Positions 7,998 through 17,700 of a stretch of 64,000 nt of DNA are shown one piece after another. Within the stretch, counting starts at the first letter, position 1. Each line of letters opens with the position of its first letter. The position numbers and the translations under genes were made by a program. Under the pieces are notes generated by a model. The model made no database searches. It had not been told where the DNA came from and saw nothing but the letters and a program-made list of their open reading frames with translations. Source of the DNA: Clostridia bacterium (GTDB lineage Bacteria; Bacillota; Clostridia; TANB77; CAG-508); assembly GCA_022790975.1 (NCBI GenBank), contig JAAVYF010000013.1, positions 56,748-120,747 of the forward strand, read 5' to 3'.

Positions 7998-9382
7998 ATG
8001 GCAAGAAAACCACAAGGATATTTTGAACGAAGAAGTACAGAATTAATGAAGAGATTAGAAGAAGGTACAGAAAATACAATAGATTCATTAATTCAAGTTT
8101 ATAATCAAGCAACTAAAAATATAAACAAAGAAATAAATAATATATTCAAAAATTATGCTAAAGATACAGGATTAGATAAACAGACATTAACACAGTTATT
8201 AAGCAAAAGAGAAAGCGAGCAATATTATAAGAATCTATTAGAAGTAATTAACAATAATATAACAGATGAGAGCATAAAAAAGAAATTACTTGCTAAATAT
8301 AATGCTCCTGCATATTCATATAGAATTAGTCGTTATCAAGTATTACAAGATAATATAGATTTAGAGCTAAAGAAATTAGCTAATGTAGAGTTAGATATAA
8401 CTAAAATAAGATATGTAGACACAATAAAGGAAGGCTATTATCATACTATATATGATATTCAAAAAGGAACTGGATTAGGTTTTAGCTTCGCTCAAATAGA
8501 CAATAGAACAATAAATTTAATGTTAAATGAAAATTGGACTAATAATGCGAACTTTTCTAAAAGAATTTGGAAAAATAACGAAAAATTAGGAGAATACTTA
8601 AAAGTTCAATTAACAGCAAAAGAAATGTCAGGAAAATCAATTCAGAAATTATCAAAAGAATTAGCTGATTATATGAATGTTGGTTTATTTAATGCTACAA
8701 GATTAGTAAGAACTGAAGTTTGTCACTTTGCAAACGAAAGTGAAATGTTATCTTATGAGGAATTAGATATAGATAGATATAGGTTTGTAGCAACATTAGA
8801 CCAAGTTACTTGTGAAGAATGTGCTAAATTAGATAATAAAGTTTTTTATGTAAAAGATAGAAAACCACGGAAAAAATTGTGCACCTATTCATCCACGGAG
8901 ATAGATGTACAACAGTAGCAATATTAGATGATGAAGTAATAGAAGGACTAGAAAGAAGAGCAAGAGATGAAAATGGAAAGTCTATATTAGTTCCACAGAA
9001 TGTGTCATATAAAGAATGGTCTATGCAATATATTCCAGAACGATATAAAAAATATTATATTAATCCTAATTTACCAAAAATAAAAGCAGTAAGTGATAGT
9101 GTATTGCAAAAACAATTAGGGTTTTATAATGAAGCAAATAATTTGAAATTTATTCCTAAAAATAGTATAATATCTAATGTACATATTATTGCTGGAAAGG
9201 GTACTCAAACAGTATTTAGAAGTGCTAATAAATATGTTCAAGAATATGGTGGAAAAGCAGAAGAATGGACTAAAAAAGTAGGAAAGATAGAAAGTGATAA
9301 ATATATATTTGATGTGCATTGGGTAGAACATGAAAAATATGGTAGATATAGTGAAAAGATAGGAGGTAAAACTTTAAAATGA
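7998..9382 (+). CDS. MuF-type minor head protein with C-terminal extra domain, two +1 shifts
   Basis: Read with two +1 shifts this is a 460-residue head morphogenesis protein. The MuF domain spans about residues 150-305 and has RTEVCHFANESEM and TLDQVTCEECAKLDNKVF. The end of the domain is spread over three frames: ...VKDRKP, then GKNCAPIHP, then GDRCTTVAILDDE, joined at CGG 8868-8870 and CGG 8896-8898, only 28 nt apart. The family pattern KPGxxxPPIHPxxRCTT is restored only by both shifts. Residues about 330-460 form an added domain ending KKVGKIESDKYIFDVHWVEH, seen on other phage MuF proteins and likely a toxin-like or effector module (inference). ATG 7998 is behind TAGGAGG; GTG 7986 is less likely. 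Confidence 0.8.
8868..8870 (+). other. CGG +1 recoding site 3 (CCA-CGG-A)
   Basis: In-frame codon 291 of the MuF gene. Skipping C gives Gly and then KNCAPIHP, the conserved MuF segment. Zero frame reads on as RKKLCTYSS and soon stops. Confidence 0.8.
8896..8898 (+). other. CGG +1 recoding site 4 (CCA-CGG-A)
   Basis: This CGG is in frame only after the shift at 8868. Skipping the C gives GDRCTTVAILDD, again the expected MuF sequence; without it the second frame hits TAG within three codons. Confidence 0.8.
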
Positions 9383-9684
9383 AAGCTAAAAAATATGATA
9401 CAGAAACTAATTCATATATTGAAGTTGAGGCAATAGGAAAAGTAAAATATGTAGGTAAAAGTTTTGGTATAGAAGAATTAACAGATGGTAAAGAATATTA
9501 TGTAACAGTAATAGAAAATGGAATGTTAAAGATTATAGATGATAGTGAAGAGGAATATTTATATTCTATAACAAAGCCAGCTTGTTTAACAGATCTATCT
9601 TTATGTGGAAAATGGGAGATAGTAGAAGATAATAAAAATAAAGATTTAGAGAAAAATATGAAAGGAGAAAATAATGAAGTATAG
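9379..9684 (+). CDS. Small phage protein after MuF, possible immunity partner
   Basis: The 101-residue acidic protein overlaps the MuF stop by 4 nt. Residues 15-80 look like a beta-rich SH3-like fold (GKVKYVGKSFGIEELTDGKE...). When MuF proteins carry a toxin-like C-terminus, the next gene often encodes an immunity protein; that role is inferred from position only. The C-terminal tail is Lys/Asn/Glu-rich. Confidence 0.5.
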   Translation: MKAKKYDTETNSYIEVEAIGKVKYVGKSFGIEELTDGKEYYVTVIENGMLKIIDDSEEEYLYSITKPACLTDLSLCGKWEIVEDNKNKDLEKNMKGENNEV

Positions 9685-9829
9685 TATTGGAGATATGGTA
9701 GAATTAATAGATGGTACAATAACAACAATAAAAGATATTAAAATAACAAGTTCAGAAATAGTATATGGAGTAGGGGAATCACTTATAATTGCCAAAACAG
9801 ATAAAGATATTATAAGAAAAATAAATTAG
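9674..9829 (+). CDS. Small SH3-like phage protein, 51 aa
   Basis: A 51-residue frame starts at ATG 9674 behind AAAGGAGAAA, overlapping the previous gene by 11 nt. It begins MKYSIGDMVELIDGTITTIK and ends IIRKIN. It is a clear paralogue of the 49-residue gene at 23014 (MEYKIGDKVLLENGKVVTIS...IIRKID), with the same spacing of conserved positions. The GD-V--L-DG pattern suggests a small barrel. Function unknown. Confidence 0.7.
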   Translation: MKYSIGDMVELIDGTITTIKDIKITSSEIVYGVGESLIIAKTDKDIIRKIN

Positions 9830-9911
9830 TCATTAAAATTTAATAATATAAAATAGGTGCTGTTCTGTTGGTTCAGTTAAATGTTAGATGTAGAGTACAC
9901 AGCCTGTAATT

Positions 9912-9942
9912 AAAGACGTAGAAATACGTCTTATTTTTATGC
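9912..9942 (+). terminator. Hairpin terminator before the scaffold gene
   Basis: AAGACGT pairs with ACGTCTT, followed by ATTTTTA. The wider gap 9830-10060 holds only this hairpin and a second small hairpin (CTGGTAGCACCAG near 10020); I see no gene there. A new promoter for the capsid operon may lie between. Confidence 0.6.
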
Positions 9943-10060
9943 CCTAGATATGGCTTTAAACTGTCTATTTTTATTACTCATTTACTTGTGAGAATAAATA
10001 AAAAGTAACTTTTCGTACTGGTAGCACCAGAATAAAAAAGCTAGAAAGGTAGGGCCAATT

Positions 10061-10657
10061 ATGGAATGGTTAAAAGAATTATTAAAAAGTGCAGGAGCAG
10101 AAAATGTAGATGATTTAGAAAGCAAAATTGCCAAAGAATTACCAAAACACTTTAAGCCTGCCAAAGAATTTAATGAAATTAATGAAGAATTAAAAGTAGT
10201 TAAAGAAGAAAAGAAAACATTAGAGGATGACAAAAAGAAAATTGAAGATGAATACAACAACTTCAAAAAAGGCTCTATTAGTCAAGCTGATTATGAAGCA
10301 AAAAAGAAAGAAATTGAAGATAATACAAAATCAGAAATAGAAAAAGTTAGACTAGAGAGCAAAATTGATTTAGCTATTAATAATGCTAAAGCAAAAAATG
10401 TTAAATCTGTAAAAGCAAATCTTGATTTAGAAAAAATTAAGCTAGATGGAGATAAGCTTTTAGGATTTGATGACCAAATAGAAGCATTAAAGAAAAGTGA
10501 TGCTTATTTATTTGAAATCGATAAAAAAGTCGATAAAGGGGTAGATGATGATAACCCTTATAAAAGAAAAAAAGAAGGCGGAGATTATGAAGAGGATGAC
10601 TTAGATAAGTTATCTGACGAAGAATACTTTGCACTTCAAGAAAAAAATAATAAATAA
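10061..10657 (+). CDS. Capsid scaffold protein (phage GP20-like)
   Basis: The 198-residue highly charged helical protein starts MEWLKELLKSAGAEN and has a long coiled coil at about residues 45-110 (EELKVVKEEKKTLEDDKKK), the pattern of phage minor structural GP20/scaffold proteins. It lies just before the coat gene, the standard place. It guides coat assembly and is then removed. The C-terminus is Asp/Glu-rich. Confidence 0.8.
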   Translation: MEWLKELLKSAGAENVDDLESKIAKELPKHFKPAKEFNEINEELKVVKEEKKTLEDDKKKIEDEYNNFKKGSISQADYEAKKKEIEDNTKSEIEKVRLESKIDLAINNAKAKNVKSVKANLDLEKIKLDGDKLLGFDDQIEALKKSDAYLFEIDKKVDKGVDDDNPYKRKKEGGDYEEDDLDKLSDEEYFALQEKNNK

Positions 10658-10674
10658 AAAGGAGGGCAAATATT

Positions 10675-11793
10675 ATGCCAAATAAATTATTAACATGTAA
10701 AAGAATAGCAAGAGAAGCATTACCAATGCTAGTAAATAACTTAGTAGTACCTGAGCTATTTCACACAGATTATAGTAATGATTTTGTAAAAGAAGGAGAT
10801 ACAATTTTAGTTGAAAAGCCAGCTCAATTTGAAGCAAAGGATTTTAAAGATGAAGTAACAATACAAGAGATTAATCAAAAGAGTGTTCCAGTTGTTATGG
10901 ACCATATTGCAGATGTATCTGTAGAAATCACATCTAAAGAATTAACTTTAGATAGAGTTGCTTTTAATGAAAAAGTATTAACTCCTATGATGGAAGCAAT
11001 TGCAGAAAAAATTAACAAGGAAGGTTTAGAACAATACAAAGGAGTTTATAAAACGTTAGGTACACCAGGAACAACACCATCTACTATAGAAGTGATGGCA
11101 AATGCAAGAGGGGTTTTAAATAAAGCAAAAGCTCCAATGAGCAATAGATATGCTGTATGGGACCCAAATGCAGATGTAAAATTTTCTACAATAGATGCAA
11201 TTTTACACGCCGAAAAGTCAGGAAGTACACAAGCTTTAAGAGAAGGTTCTATTGGTAGAATCCAAGGATTAGAAAACTTTATGTCTCAACAAGTTGCTGT
11301 ACATAAAGCTGGTACATTTACTGCAGTTACAACACCAAAAGCAAATGCCAAAGCTGAAGTAGGAAGTGAAACTATTGTAATTAAAGGTGGAACAGGAGAA
11401 GAAACACTAGTAAAAGGAGATTTATTCACAGTAGCAGGTCAGCAATATGTTGTTACAGAAGATGCAAAAGCTAATACTGGTGTAATTACTGCAAAAGTAT
11501 ATCCAGCAGTGGTAAATGAAATTGCAACTGATACTGAAGTTACATTTATCGATAAAACAGCTGGTGGACACGTTGCTAACTTAGTATTCAATAAATTAGC
11601 ATTTGCATTTGTATCAAGAGCATTAGCGCTTCCAGTAGACGGAAGAGATTCTTATGTAATTTCTTACAAAGGATTAAACTTAAGAGTTGTGTATGGTTAT
11701 GATATGCAAACAAAGAAAAACATGCTATCTATTGATACTATTTATGGATTTGCACCATTATATCCATCATTAGCAGCAGTTGTATTAGGATAG
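10675..11793 (+). CDS. Major capsid protein, P22 coat-like
   Basis: The 372-residue protein starts MPNKLLTCKRIAREALPMLV behind GGAGGGC. The N-terminal pattern (REALPMLVNNLVVPELFHTDYSND, in parts), the basic/acidic strand after it, and the I-domain-like insert at about residues 225-290 (ETIVIKGGTGEETLVKGDLFTV) match the P22 gp5-like coat family of Firmicutes siphophages. Codon use is the most optimised in the prophage, as expected for the most abundant protein. A terminator hairpin follows at 11796. Confidence 0.85.
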   Translation: MPNKLLTCKRIAREALPMLVNNLVVPELFHTDYSNDFVKEGDTILVEKPAQFEAKDFKDEVTIQEINQKSVPVVMDHIADVSVEITSKELTLDRVAFNEKVLTPMMEAIAEKINKEGLEQYKGVYKTLGTPGTTPSTIEVMANARGVLNKAKAPMSNRYAVWDPNADVKFSTIDAILHAEKSGSTQALREGSIGRIQGLENFMSQQVAVHKAGTFTAVTTPKANAKAEVGSETIVIKGGTGEETLVKGDLFTVAGQQYVVTEDAKANTGVITAKVYPAVVNEIATDTEVTFIDKTAGGHVANLVFNKLAFAFVSRALALPVDGRDSYVISYKGLNLRVVYGYDMQTKKNMLSIDTIYGFAPLYPSLAAVVLG

Positions 11794-11795
11794 TC

Positions 11796-11825
11796 AAAAG
11801 GCGGAGAAATCTGCCTTAATTTAAT
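11796..11825 (+). terminator. Terminator after the coat gene
   Basis: AAGGCGGA pairs with TCTGCCTT, followed by AATTTAATATT. The weak T-run suggests partial termination, lowering transcription of the connector genes below that of coat. Confidence 0.6.
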
Positions 11826-11841
11826 ATTAGGAGGTAATAAA

Positions 11842-12081
11842 ATGAAATGTCCTATATGTGGAAAAGAGTTCTCAGAGCCAGTAATGCCTTTTCATATTGA
11901 AAGGTGTAAAGAAAATATAAAAACAAAAGAAACACCACAAAAAAAGAAAATAGAACAAATGAACAAAGATGAATTGCTTAATAAGGCAAAAGAGCTAGAA
12001 ATAGTAATTGAAGATATAGAAAATACGACAAAAGCTCAAATAATAGAAATGATAAAAACAAAAGAAACACCACAAGAGTAG
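11842..12081 (+). CDS. Zinc-finger plus HeH/LEM-like small head protein
   Basis: The 79-residue product starts MKCPICGKEF with CPIC at residues 3-6 and HIERC at 18-22, a C2HC zinc finger, followed by a Lys/Gln linker and a C-terminal HeH/LEM-like helix pair (MNKDELLNKAKELEI...TTKAQIIEMI). The segment KTKETPQ occurs twice, the second time at the very end. Such proteins sit between coat and connector genes in many Clostridia phages; role unknown. Confidence 0.6.
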   Translation: MKCPICGKEFSEPVMPFHIERCKENIKTKETPQKKKIEQMNKDELLNKAKELEIVIEDIENTTKAQIIEMIKTKETPQE

Positions 12082-12089
12082 GTGATTTA

Positions 12090-12446
12090 ATGAATTTGTT
12101 AGATAAAGTAAAAGAAAGACTTGAAATTACTGATACAAGTCAAGATAAAAAAATACAAAGCTATATTGATGAAATTATAGATAAAGTGAAATCTATTTGT
12201 AATAGAGTAGATTATCCAGAAGAGTTAAACTATTTAGCAATTAAATATGCCAAGGATAGCTTTATTTATTATAAAAATAAAGATAATTCAATAAATGAAC
12301 AAATGCAACTAATGAGTGCATCAGATAATGGACAAACTGTTAATTTTAAAATAATAGAAAATGTTTCAAAAGATGATGTAGATTTAGATAAAGTAATTGC
12401 TAAAAATATGGAAGAAATAAGCAACTATGCTTATATGAGGTGGTAG
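12090..12446 (+). CDS. Head-tail connector protein
   Basis: The 118-residue helical protein (MNLLDKVKERLEITDTSQDKKIQSYI...) matches the phage_connect/gp6-like adaptor pattern: short helices and a C-terminal YAYMRW. It is placed right after the coat gene, as expected for the ring that joins the portal to the tail. The stop overlaps the next gene. Confidence 0.75.
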   Translation: MNLLDKVKERLEITDTSQDKKIQSYIDEIIDKVKSICNRVDYPEELNYLAIKYAKDSFIYYKNKDNSINEQMQLMSASDNGQTVNFKIIENVSKDDVDLDKVIAKNMEEISNYAYMRW

Positions 12447-12448
12447 AT

Positions 12449-12790
12449 ATGAAAATACCAGATTTATTTAAAAAAGCTATAGCTGATACTTTTTATGATA
12501 AAACAGTAGAAATACTAAAAAATGTTATTACAGTTGATGAAGAGGGTGGATTGACGAAAAAAGGTATAGAAATTGTTGATACTTTTAAAGGAAATGTAAG
12601 TTTTTCAAACTGTAAAGAAATTCAAAAAGACTATGGTTTAGACTATGAAATTAATATAGCAATAACTACTTATATAGATACTAAAATTAAAATATCAGAT
12701 TTAGTAAAATACGATAATATAATTTTTGAAATTACAGACGTTTTGCCATTTGATAGCCATTTATTAATAGTAGGTGTAAAATGGGAATAG
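12449..12790 (+). CDS. Head closure protein
   Basis: The 113-residue protein is placed between the connector and the gp10-like gene, and has the head-closure feel of short beta strands (GNVSFSNCKEIQKDYGLDY, ISDLVKYDNIIFEITDVLPF). ATG 12449 is taken as start, just after the connector stop; a GTG at 12440 would overlap it. The stop overlaps the next ATG by 10 nt. The family is assigned mainly from position. Confidence 0.65.
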   Translation: MKIPDLFKKAIADTFYDKTVEILKNVITVDEEGGLTKKGIEIVDTFKGNVSFSNCKEIQKDYGLDYEINIAITTYIDTKIKISDLVKYDNIIFEITDVLPFDSHLLIVGVKWE

Positions 12791-13198
12791 AACTAAAAGG
12801 TGCAAATGAACTTAATAAAAAATTAAACTTTTTAAGTGATTTAGAAGTAGCAGATATGGTAAAAGAAGCAACTTTGATTGTACATAGTCAGGCTAAAATG
12901 TTAGCACCAGTAGATACAGGAAATTTAAGAAATAGTATAAAAATGAGTGTAACAGAAGAAGGCAAAAATTCAGTTGGAAAAGTATTTACTAATTGTGAGT
13001 ATGCAGTATATCAAGAGTTTCGGAACAGGTAAAAGAGGAATGGAAAGTAAAATAAATAGACAAAATGGAATCTCATACAAAGCAGATTGGGAAGGAATAA
13101 AAGCTCAGCCATATATGTATCCAGCTTATAAAAAAGCAGAAAAGTATATTAAGAAAAAATTTAAAAGAAAACTTCAAGAAAAGTTCAAAGGTAGTTAG
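12781..13198 (+). CDS. HK97 gp10-like tail-joining protein, one +1 shift at CGG
   Basis: Read with one +1 shift this is a 138-residue HK97-gp10-like protein. The first frame has AKMLAPVDTGNLRNSIKMSV (residues 39-58) and ends EYAVYQEF. The next frame begins GTGKRGME and ends in the basic KKFKRKLQEKFKGS. The family hallmark YAxYxEFGTG is split exactly at its Gly by CGG 13021-13023. Without the shift the product would lose its second half and the helix that follows. It connects the head and tail tube. Confidence 0.85.
13021..13023 (+). other. CGG +1 recoding site 5 (TTT-CGG-A)
   Basis: In-frame codon 81 of the gp10-like gene. Zero frame gives RNR-stop; skipping the C gives GTGKRG and completes the family motif YxEFGTG. 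Here the preceding TTT could re-pair as TTC. Confidence 0.85.
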
Positions 13199-13211
13199 AA
13201 AGGAAAATATT

Positions 13212-13544
13212 ATGTATTTACCAAAAAAGGATATATACCAAATTTTAAAAAGTGTTAATACAAATGTATCACAGACTCAACCTACAGCGTTTAATAAACT
13301 TCCATATATTAATTTTTCTATAACTGATAATAGTGTTAATTTAGATTTAAATAATAATATTAATTATCAAGATATAGAAGTTCAAATTGATATATGGGCA
13401 GAAGATAGTGTTAGTTCAAGTAATTTATTATCAAAAGTAGAAGAAAAGATGCGTGAAAATTTATATATTTTAACTTATAGTAGTGATGTTCCCAATACAG
13501 GGAACATTTTTCATATTGTATCAAGATTTCAAACAAAAATATAG
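13212..13544 (+). CDS. Tail completion/terminator protein (DUF3168-like)
   Basis: The 110-residue protein (MYLPKKDIYQILKSVNTNVSQ...) has the layout of tail terminator proteins, with strands INFSITDNSV and YQDIEVQIDIWAEDS and a helix between. It lies between the gp10-like gene and the tail tube gene, the standard order. The start follows GAAAGGAAAATATT. Confidence 0.7.
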   Translation: MYLPKKDIYQILKSVNTNVSQTQPTAFNKLPYINFSITDNSVNLDLNNNINYQDIEVQIDIWAEDSVSSSNLLSKVEEKMRENLYILTYSSDVPNTGNIFHIVSRFQTKI

Positions 13545-13557
13545 GAGGTAAAAAAAT

Positions 13558-14010
13558 ATGAGTAATTTAGGAAAGAAAATTAAAGCAATGGGAACTTCTT
13601 TAACAAAGAAGAAAAATGCTAGTGAAACAGAAGATTGGGTTATAGGTTCTTTAACTTCAATAGGAGAAATAGGAGTTGAAATATCAGAAATTGATATTAC
13701 GACATTAGATAGTCCAGATGGAGCAAAAGAGTATATGCAAGGTGATATCGATGCAGGAGAATGCTCAATTGCTGGAACAATAAAAAAAGAAGATGATGAA
13801 ACAACTGTTACAAAAATGATGGCTTTAATAGCAGCAGGAACAACAGAGAGCTGGGAAGTTAAATTCCCTAGTGGTGCAAAATGGGCATTTAATGCTTTTG
13901 TTAAATCATTTAAAACAACAGAAGAAACTACAGATGGTTTAATTGGCTTTAGTGGTTCTTTAAGAATTAGTGGAATGCCAGTTTATACAAAAAGTACTGT
14001 AGGTGTTTAA
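13558..14010 (+). CDS. Major tail tube protein
   Basis: The 150-residue protein starts MSNLGKKIKAMGTSLTKKKN behind ATAGGAGGTAAAAAA. Its alternating strands (GSLTSIGEIGVEISEIDITT, ...GDIDAGECSIAGTIK, ...GLIGFSGSLRISGMP) fit the tail tube fold, and codon use is optimised. It is followed by a hairpin terminator, as often for this abundant protein. It polymerises around the tape measure. Confidence 0.8.
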   Translation: MSNLGKKIKAMGTSLTKKKNASETEDWVIGSLTSIGEIGVEISEIDITTLDSPDGAKEYMQGDIDAGECSIAGTIKKEDDETTVTKMMALIAAGTTESWEVKFPSGAKWAFNAFVKSFKTTEETTDGLIGFSGSLRISGMPVYTKSTVGV

Positions 14011-14015
14011 TAATA

Positions 14016-14048
14016 AAGGGCGAATCTAAAAAGGTTCGCCTATTTTTT
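14016..14048 (+). terminator. Terminator after the tail tube gene
   Basis: GGGCGAATC pairs with GGTTCGCC and is followed by TATTTTTTA. It should reduce read-through into the tail chaperone and tape measure genes. Confidence 0.75.
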
Positions 14049-14061
14049 AGGAGGAATAATT

Positions 14062-14391
14062 ATGATTTTAAAATTTAATGCACAAAAAATAGATGAAATA
14101 GAAAAAATTAAGAAAAAACCAATTGAAGAGTGTGTTGGAGATACTTCAATCTCTAATATTGCTTTATTTGTAGAAAAAGGAGCTGAAACAGAAAAAACAG
14201 TTATTACAAGAAATATGGCAATGGATATGATTGACGAATATTTAAAAGAAGATGATAAAGATGGATTAATTTTATATATAATGGAGGCTTTAGTTGATGC
14301 AGGTTTTTTATCAAGAGAGTTGGACATCAAAGCAGTGAGAGAGTCCAAAAGCAAGGAAATGAAACAAATAATGAAAGAATTGAAGAAGTAA
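14062..14391 (+). CDS. Tail assembly chaperone, first frame (gpG-like)
   Basis: The 109-residue protein sits between tail tube and tape measure and is helical with a conserved-looking MILKFNAQKIDEIEKIKKK start. It is the usual G-type chaperone. In many phages a -1 shift near its end produces a G-T fusion. Here the frame of the next gene reads back into this gene as NNERIEEVIFFGNMWRELEE, which is compatible with such a -1 fusion, but I see no canonical slippery heptamer (only CCAAAAG at about 14345). Confidence 0.7.
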   Translation: MILKFNAQKIDEIEKIKKKPIEECVGDTSISNIALFVEKGAETEKTVITRNMAMDMIDEYLKEDDKDGLILYIMEALVDAGFLSRELDIKAVRESKSKEMKQIMKELKK

Positions 14392-14405
14392 TATTTTTTG
14401 GTAAT

Positions 14406-14723
14406 ATGTGGAGAGAATTAGAAGAGGAAGCACTATATATTGGACTAGATTTAAAATATTTTTGGAATTTGAATCCAAAACAATATCAAAAATATTTGAA
14501 TGTTTATTATAAGAAAAATAAAAAAAAAATTCGTCAAAAAGATTACTTAAATCATTTATTAGGTCAATATATATCTTTTGCTTTTAATAATCCTTCACGT
14601 TATCCAGAAAAACCATTTTTAGCAGAAGAACGAGAAGAATTAATAGAAATGGAAGCAGAAGAAATGGAAAAACAAGCAAAAATTAATACTACAATGTTGG
14701 GAGGTGTAATTAATGACAGTTGA
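14406..14723 (+). CDS. Tail assembly chaperone, second frame (gpT-like)
   Basis: The 105-residue product (MWRELEEEALYIGLDLKYFW...) lies in the -1 frame relative to the preceding chaperone and overlaps the tape measure start by 11 nt. No good ribosome binding site precedes ATG 14406. The frame is open and protein-like upstream of the ATG (IEEVIFFGN), so it is probably made as a fusion by -1 shifting. It would recruit the tape measure to the tube protein. Confidence 0.65.
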   Translation: MWRELEEEALYIGLDLKYFWNLNPKQYQKYLNVYYKKNKKKIRQKDYLNHLLGQYISFAFNNPSRYPEKPFLAEEREELIEMEAEEMEKQAKINTTMLGGVINDS

Positions 14724-17700
14724 GGAATTAAATGTATTGATTACAGCTAATGCAGATTCTTATAAAAAGACTTTGAAAGAAACAAGTAGTGGTCTTTCAA
14801 ATTTTCAGAATAAAGTTTCAAGAACAAACAGTAAAATTTCTAATGTTTTTAATACTTTAAAAACAAGTATTACAGCTTTAGGAATTACAAAATTAATATC
14901 TACAATAACATCTCAACTAGGTGATGCTGTAAATAGATTAGATACTTTAAATAATTTCCCGAGAGTAATGTCTAATTTAGGAATAAGTAGTGAAGATGCT
15001 CAAAGTTCTATTAAAAGACTAAGTGAAAAATTACAAGGATTACCAACAACATTAGATGATGCAAGTAGTTCAGTTCAAAGATTTACAAGTAGTAATGGAA
15101 ATGTAAAAGCTAGTACAGAAATGTTTCTAGCTTTAAATAATGCAATTTTAGCAGGAGGAGCTTCTACAGATATTCAAAAGTCAGCGTTAGAACAATTATC
15201 TCAAAGCTATGCAAAAGGGAAACCAGACATGTTGGAATGGCGTACTGCAATGACAGCAATGCCAGCTCAGTTAAAGCAAGTAGCAATTGCTATGGGTTAT
15301 GCTAGTTCAGATGAATTAGGAGAATCATTAAGAAATGGTACATTATCAATGAATGAGTTTATGACAACAATGGTAAAATTAAATAAAGAAGGTATTAATG
15401 GTTTTCAAAGTTTTGAAGAACAAGCAAGAAATTCAACAGGAGGTGTTGGAACCTCAATAACAAGTGTAAAAACAGCTATAACAAGAGGATTAGCAGATAT
15501 TATGAATACAATAGGTCAATCTAATATAGCAAGTTTCTTTCAAGGTATAGCAAGAGCTATAAATTCAGTAATACCTTATGTAACTGCTTTTGTAAAAGTA
15601 ATGGGAATGGCAGTTTCTTATATAACAGGTTTGTTTGGTGGAAAATCAACAGTAGCAAAGGATACTAATAATGTAAGTAATTCTTTGAAGTCATTAGGGG
15701 ATTCAGGAGGAACAGCATCAAAAGGAATAGATAAAACAACAGGTTCTACAAAAAAATTAAAAAAAGAATTATTAGGTTTGGCTGGTTTTGATGAAATGAC
15801 AGTTTTAAAAGAAAATGATAGCGGAGATAGTGGCTCAGGTGGAAGTAGTAGTGGTTCAGTAGGAGGAGTTGGAGCATTAAGTAATATTGATTTAAGTGGA
15901 TTTACTAATGATGTATCTAATTCATCAGATAAAGTTTCACAAATTGTTAATAAAATGTTAAAAGTTTTAGAACCTTTAAGAAATATAAATTTTGAGCCAT
16001 TAAAAAATTCATTTAAAAATTTATATAATTCAATAAAACCACTTGCTAAAATAATATCATCAACTTTAAAATCAGCACTTGAAAAAGTAATATATCCAAT
16101 TGCAAAATTTACAATAGAAAAAGGATTACCAGCATTTTTTGATTTATTAGCTAGTACAGTTAAACTTGCAACCCCAATAATAAAAGCATTTAAGAATGCA
16201 GGAGAATGGTTATTAAATAATTTTTTAATACCAGTAGGAAAATGGGTAGGAAATAAAGTTATAGATGGAATAAAAGGATTAGCAGATGGAATTTCTAAAT
16301 TAGCAGATAAGATAAATGGAAGTAAAACGGCAATGTCTATATTAGAAGGCATAGCAAAAGCGATACTTGGAATTGGCACAGCATTTACTGTGATGAAAGG
16401 TTGTATGATAGCAGGTGCTACTATACAAGAGTTAATTCTTCCTATAATCAAGAAAATAACAGGTGCTTACAATATAGCTACAGGGGCTGTTATAGCTTTA
16501 GGAGATGGTACAACGGCTGTATCTGGTTTGACAAGTGCATTTGGATTAATTGCTCAAGCAGCAACAGGAAAAATATCATTAGCAACAGCAGCAACTGGTT
16601 TATGGCATACAGCTCAACAAGCTCTTAATGCAGTTTTTAAAGCTAATCCAGTTGGTGTAGTAATAACGGGAGTAGCTTTATTGACAACTGGAATAATAGC
16701 TTTACAAAGTGCTTTAAATAAGGGAACTAAAGAAGAACAAGCACAAGCAGAAGCAATGAAAGAAAAGGGTAAAGCAATTGATGAATTAATAGAAAAAAAT
16801 AATCAAATGCATAAACAACAGCAAGAACTTATAAATAATGGGGTAGCAGAATTAAATCATACTCAAACTTTGGCAAATGAATTAAAAAGGTTAGCTGATG
16901 AAAATGGAAATGTAGAAGAGAAAAACAGAGCAAGAGCAGAATTTATTTTAGGAGAGTTAAATGAAGCTTTAGGAACTGAATATACTATGACTGGAAATCA
17001 AATTGACCAATACAAAGAATTATCAGAATCTATAGATAAACAGATAGAAAAGAAAAGATTACAAATATATTTTGATGCTAGAGAAGTTGAATATAAAGAA
17101 GCTTTAATAAAATGGACTGATATTCAAAAACAAAGAAATGAAGCAAAACTAGAACGAGATAAAGCTATAGAAGACTTTGAAAAAAACAAAAGTAAGGCGA
17201 ATGCTGAAAGAGTAGAAACAGCTATTAATAATTATAACAAATTGGATGATGAATATAACAGTATGGCAACAGACATTAGGACTTATGAAGATGCCATGAC
17301 TGCAAACTTGGAGGGAAATACTAAAAAAGCAGAATATTTACTAAAAAATAAAGAAAATTATTTTCAATCATATAAAGATTTAGTTGGAGTATCAGCTGAA
17401 GAACAAACTAGAATTTTAAAAGAGCAACAAGATAAAGCAATACAAGATTTTAACAATTATAGAGAAGGTTATAAACAAGGATTAGAAGGATTTACAGAAG
17501 CAGGATTAAATGAAGCTAGAGCGTTTGCAGAAAAGGCTGCATCAGAATATAAAAAAGTTGGTAGATATATTGATTTAGGCTTAGAAACAGGAATTAAAGA
17601 AAATTCAGGTAGTTTAAATACAGCTTGGGATTCACTTCAAAATAATCTTATCAATACTTTTAAAAATAAAATGGAAATACAATCGCCATCAAAATTATTT

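Noticed and set aside
11842..12081. Gene broken by the KTKETPQ duplication
   Set aside because: The repeat is in frame and the reading frame is complete, so it is a small internal duplication in an intact gene.
15618..16451. A 277-codon open frame on the minus strand inside the tape measure gene
   Set aside because: It mirrors the tape measure coding frame, lacks a ribosome binding site, and has a protein composition typical of an antisense shadow.
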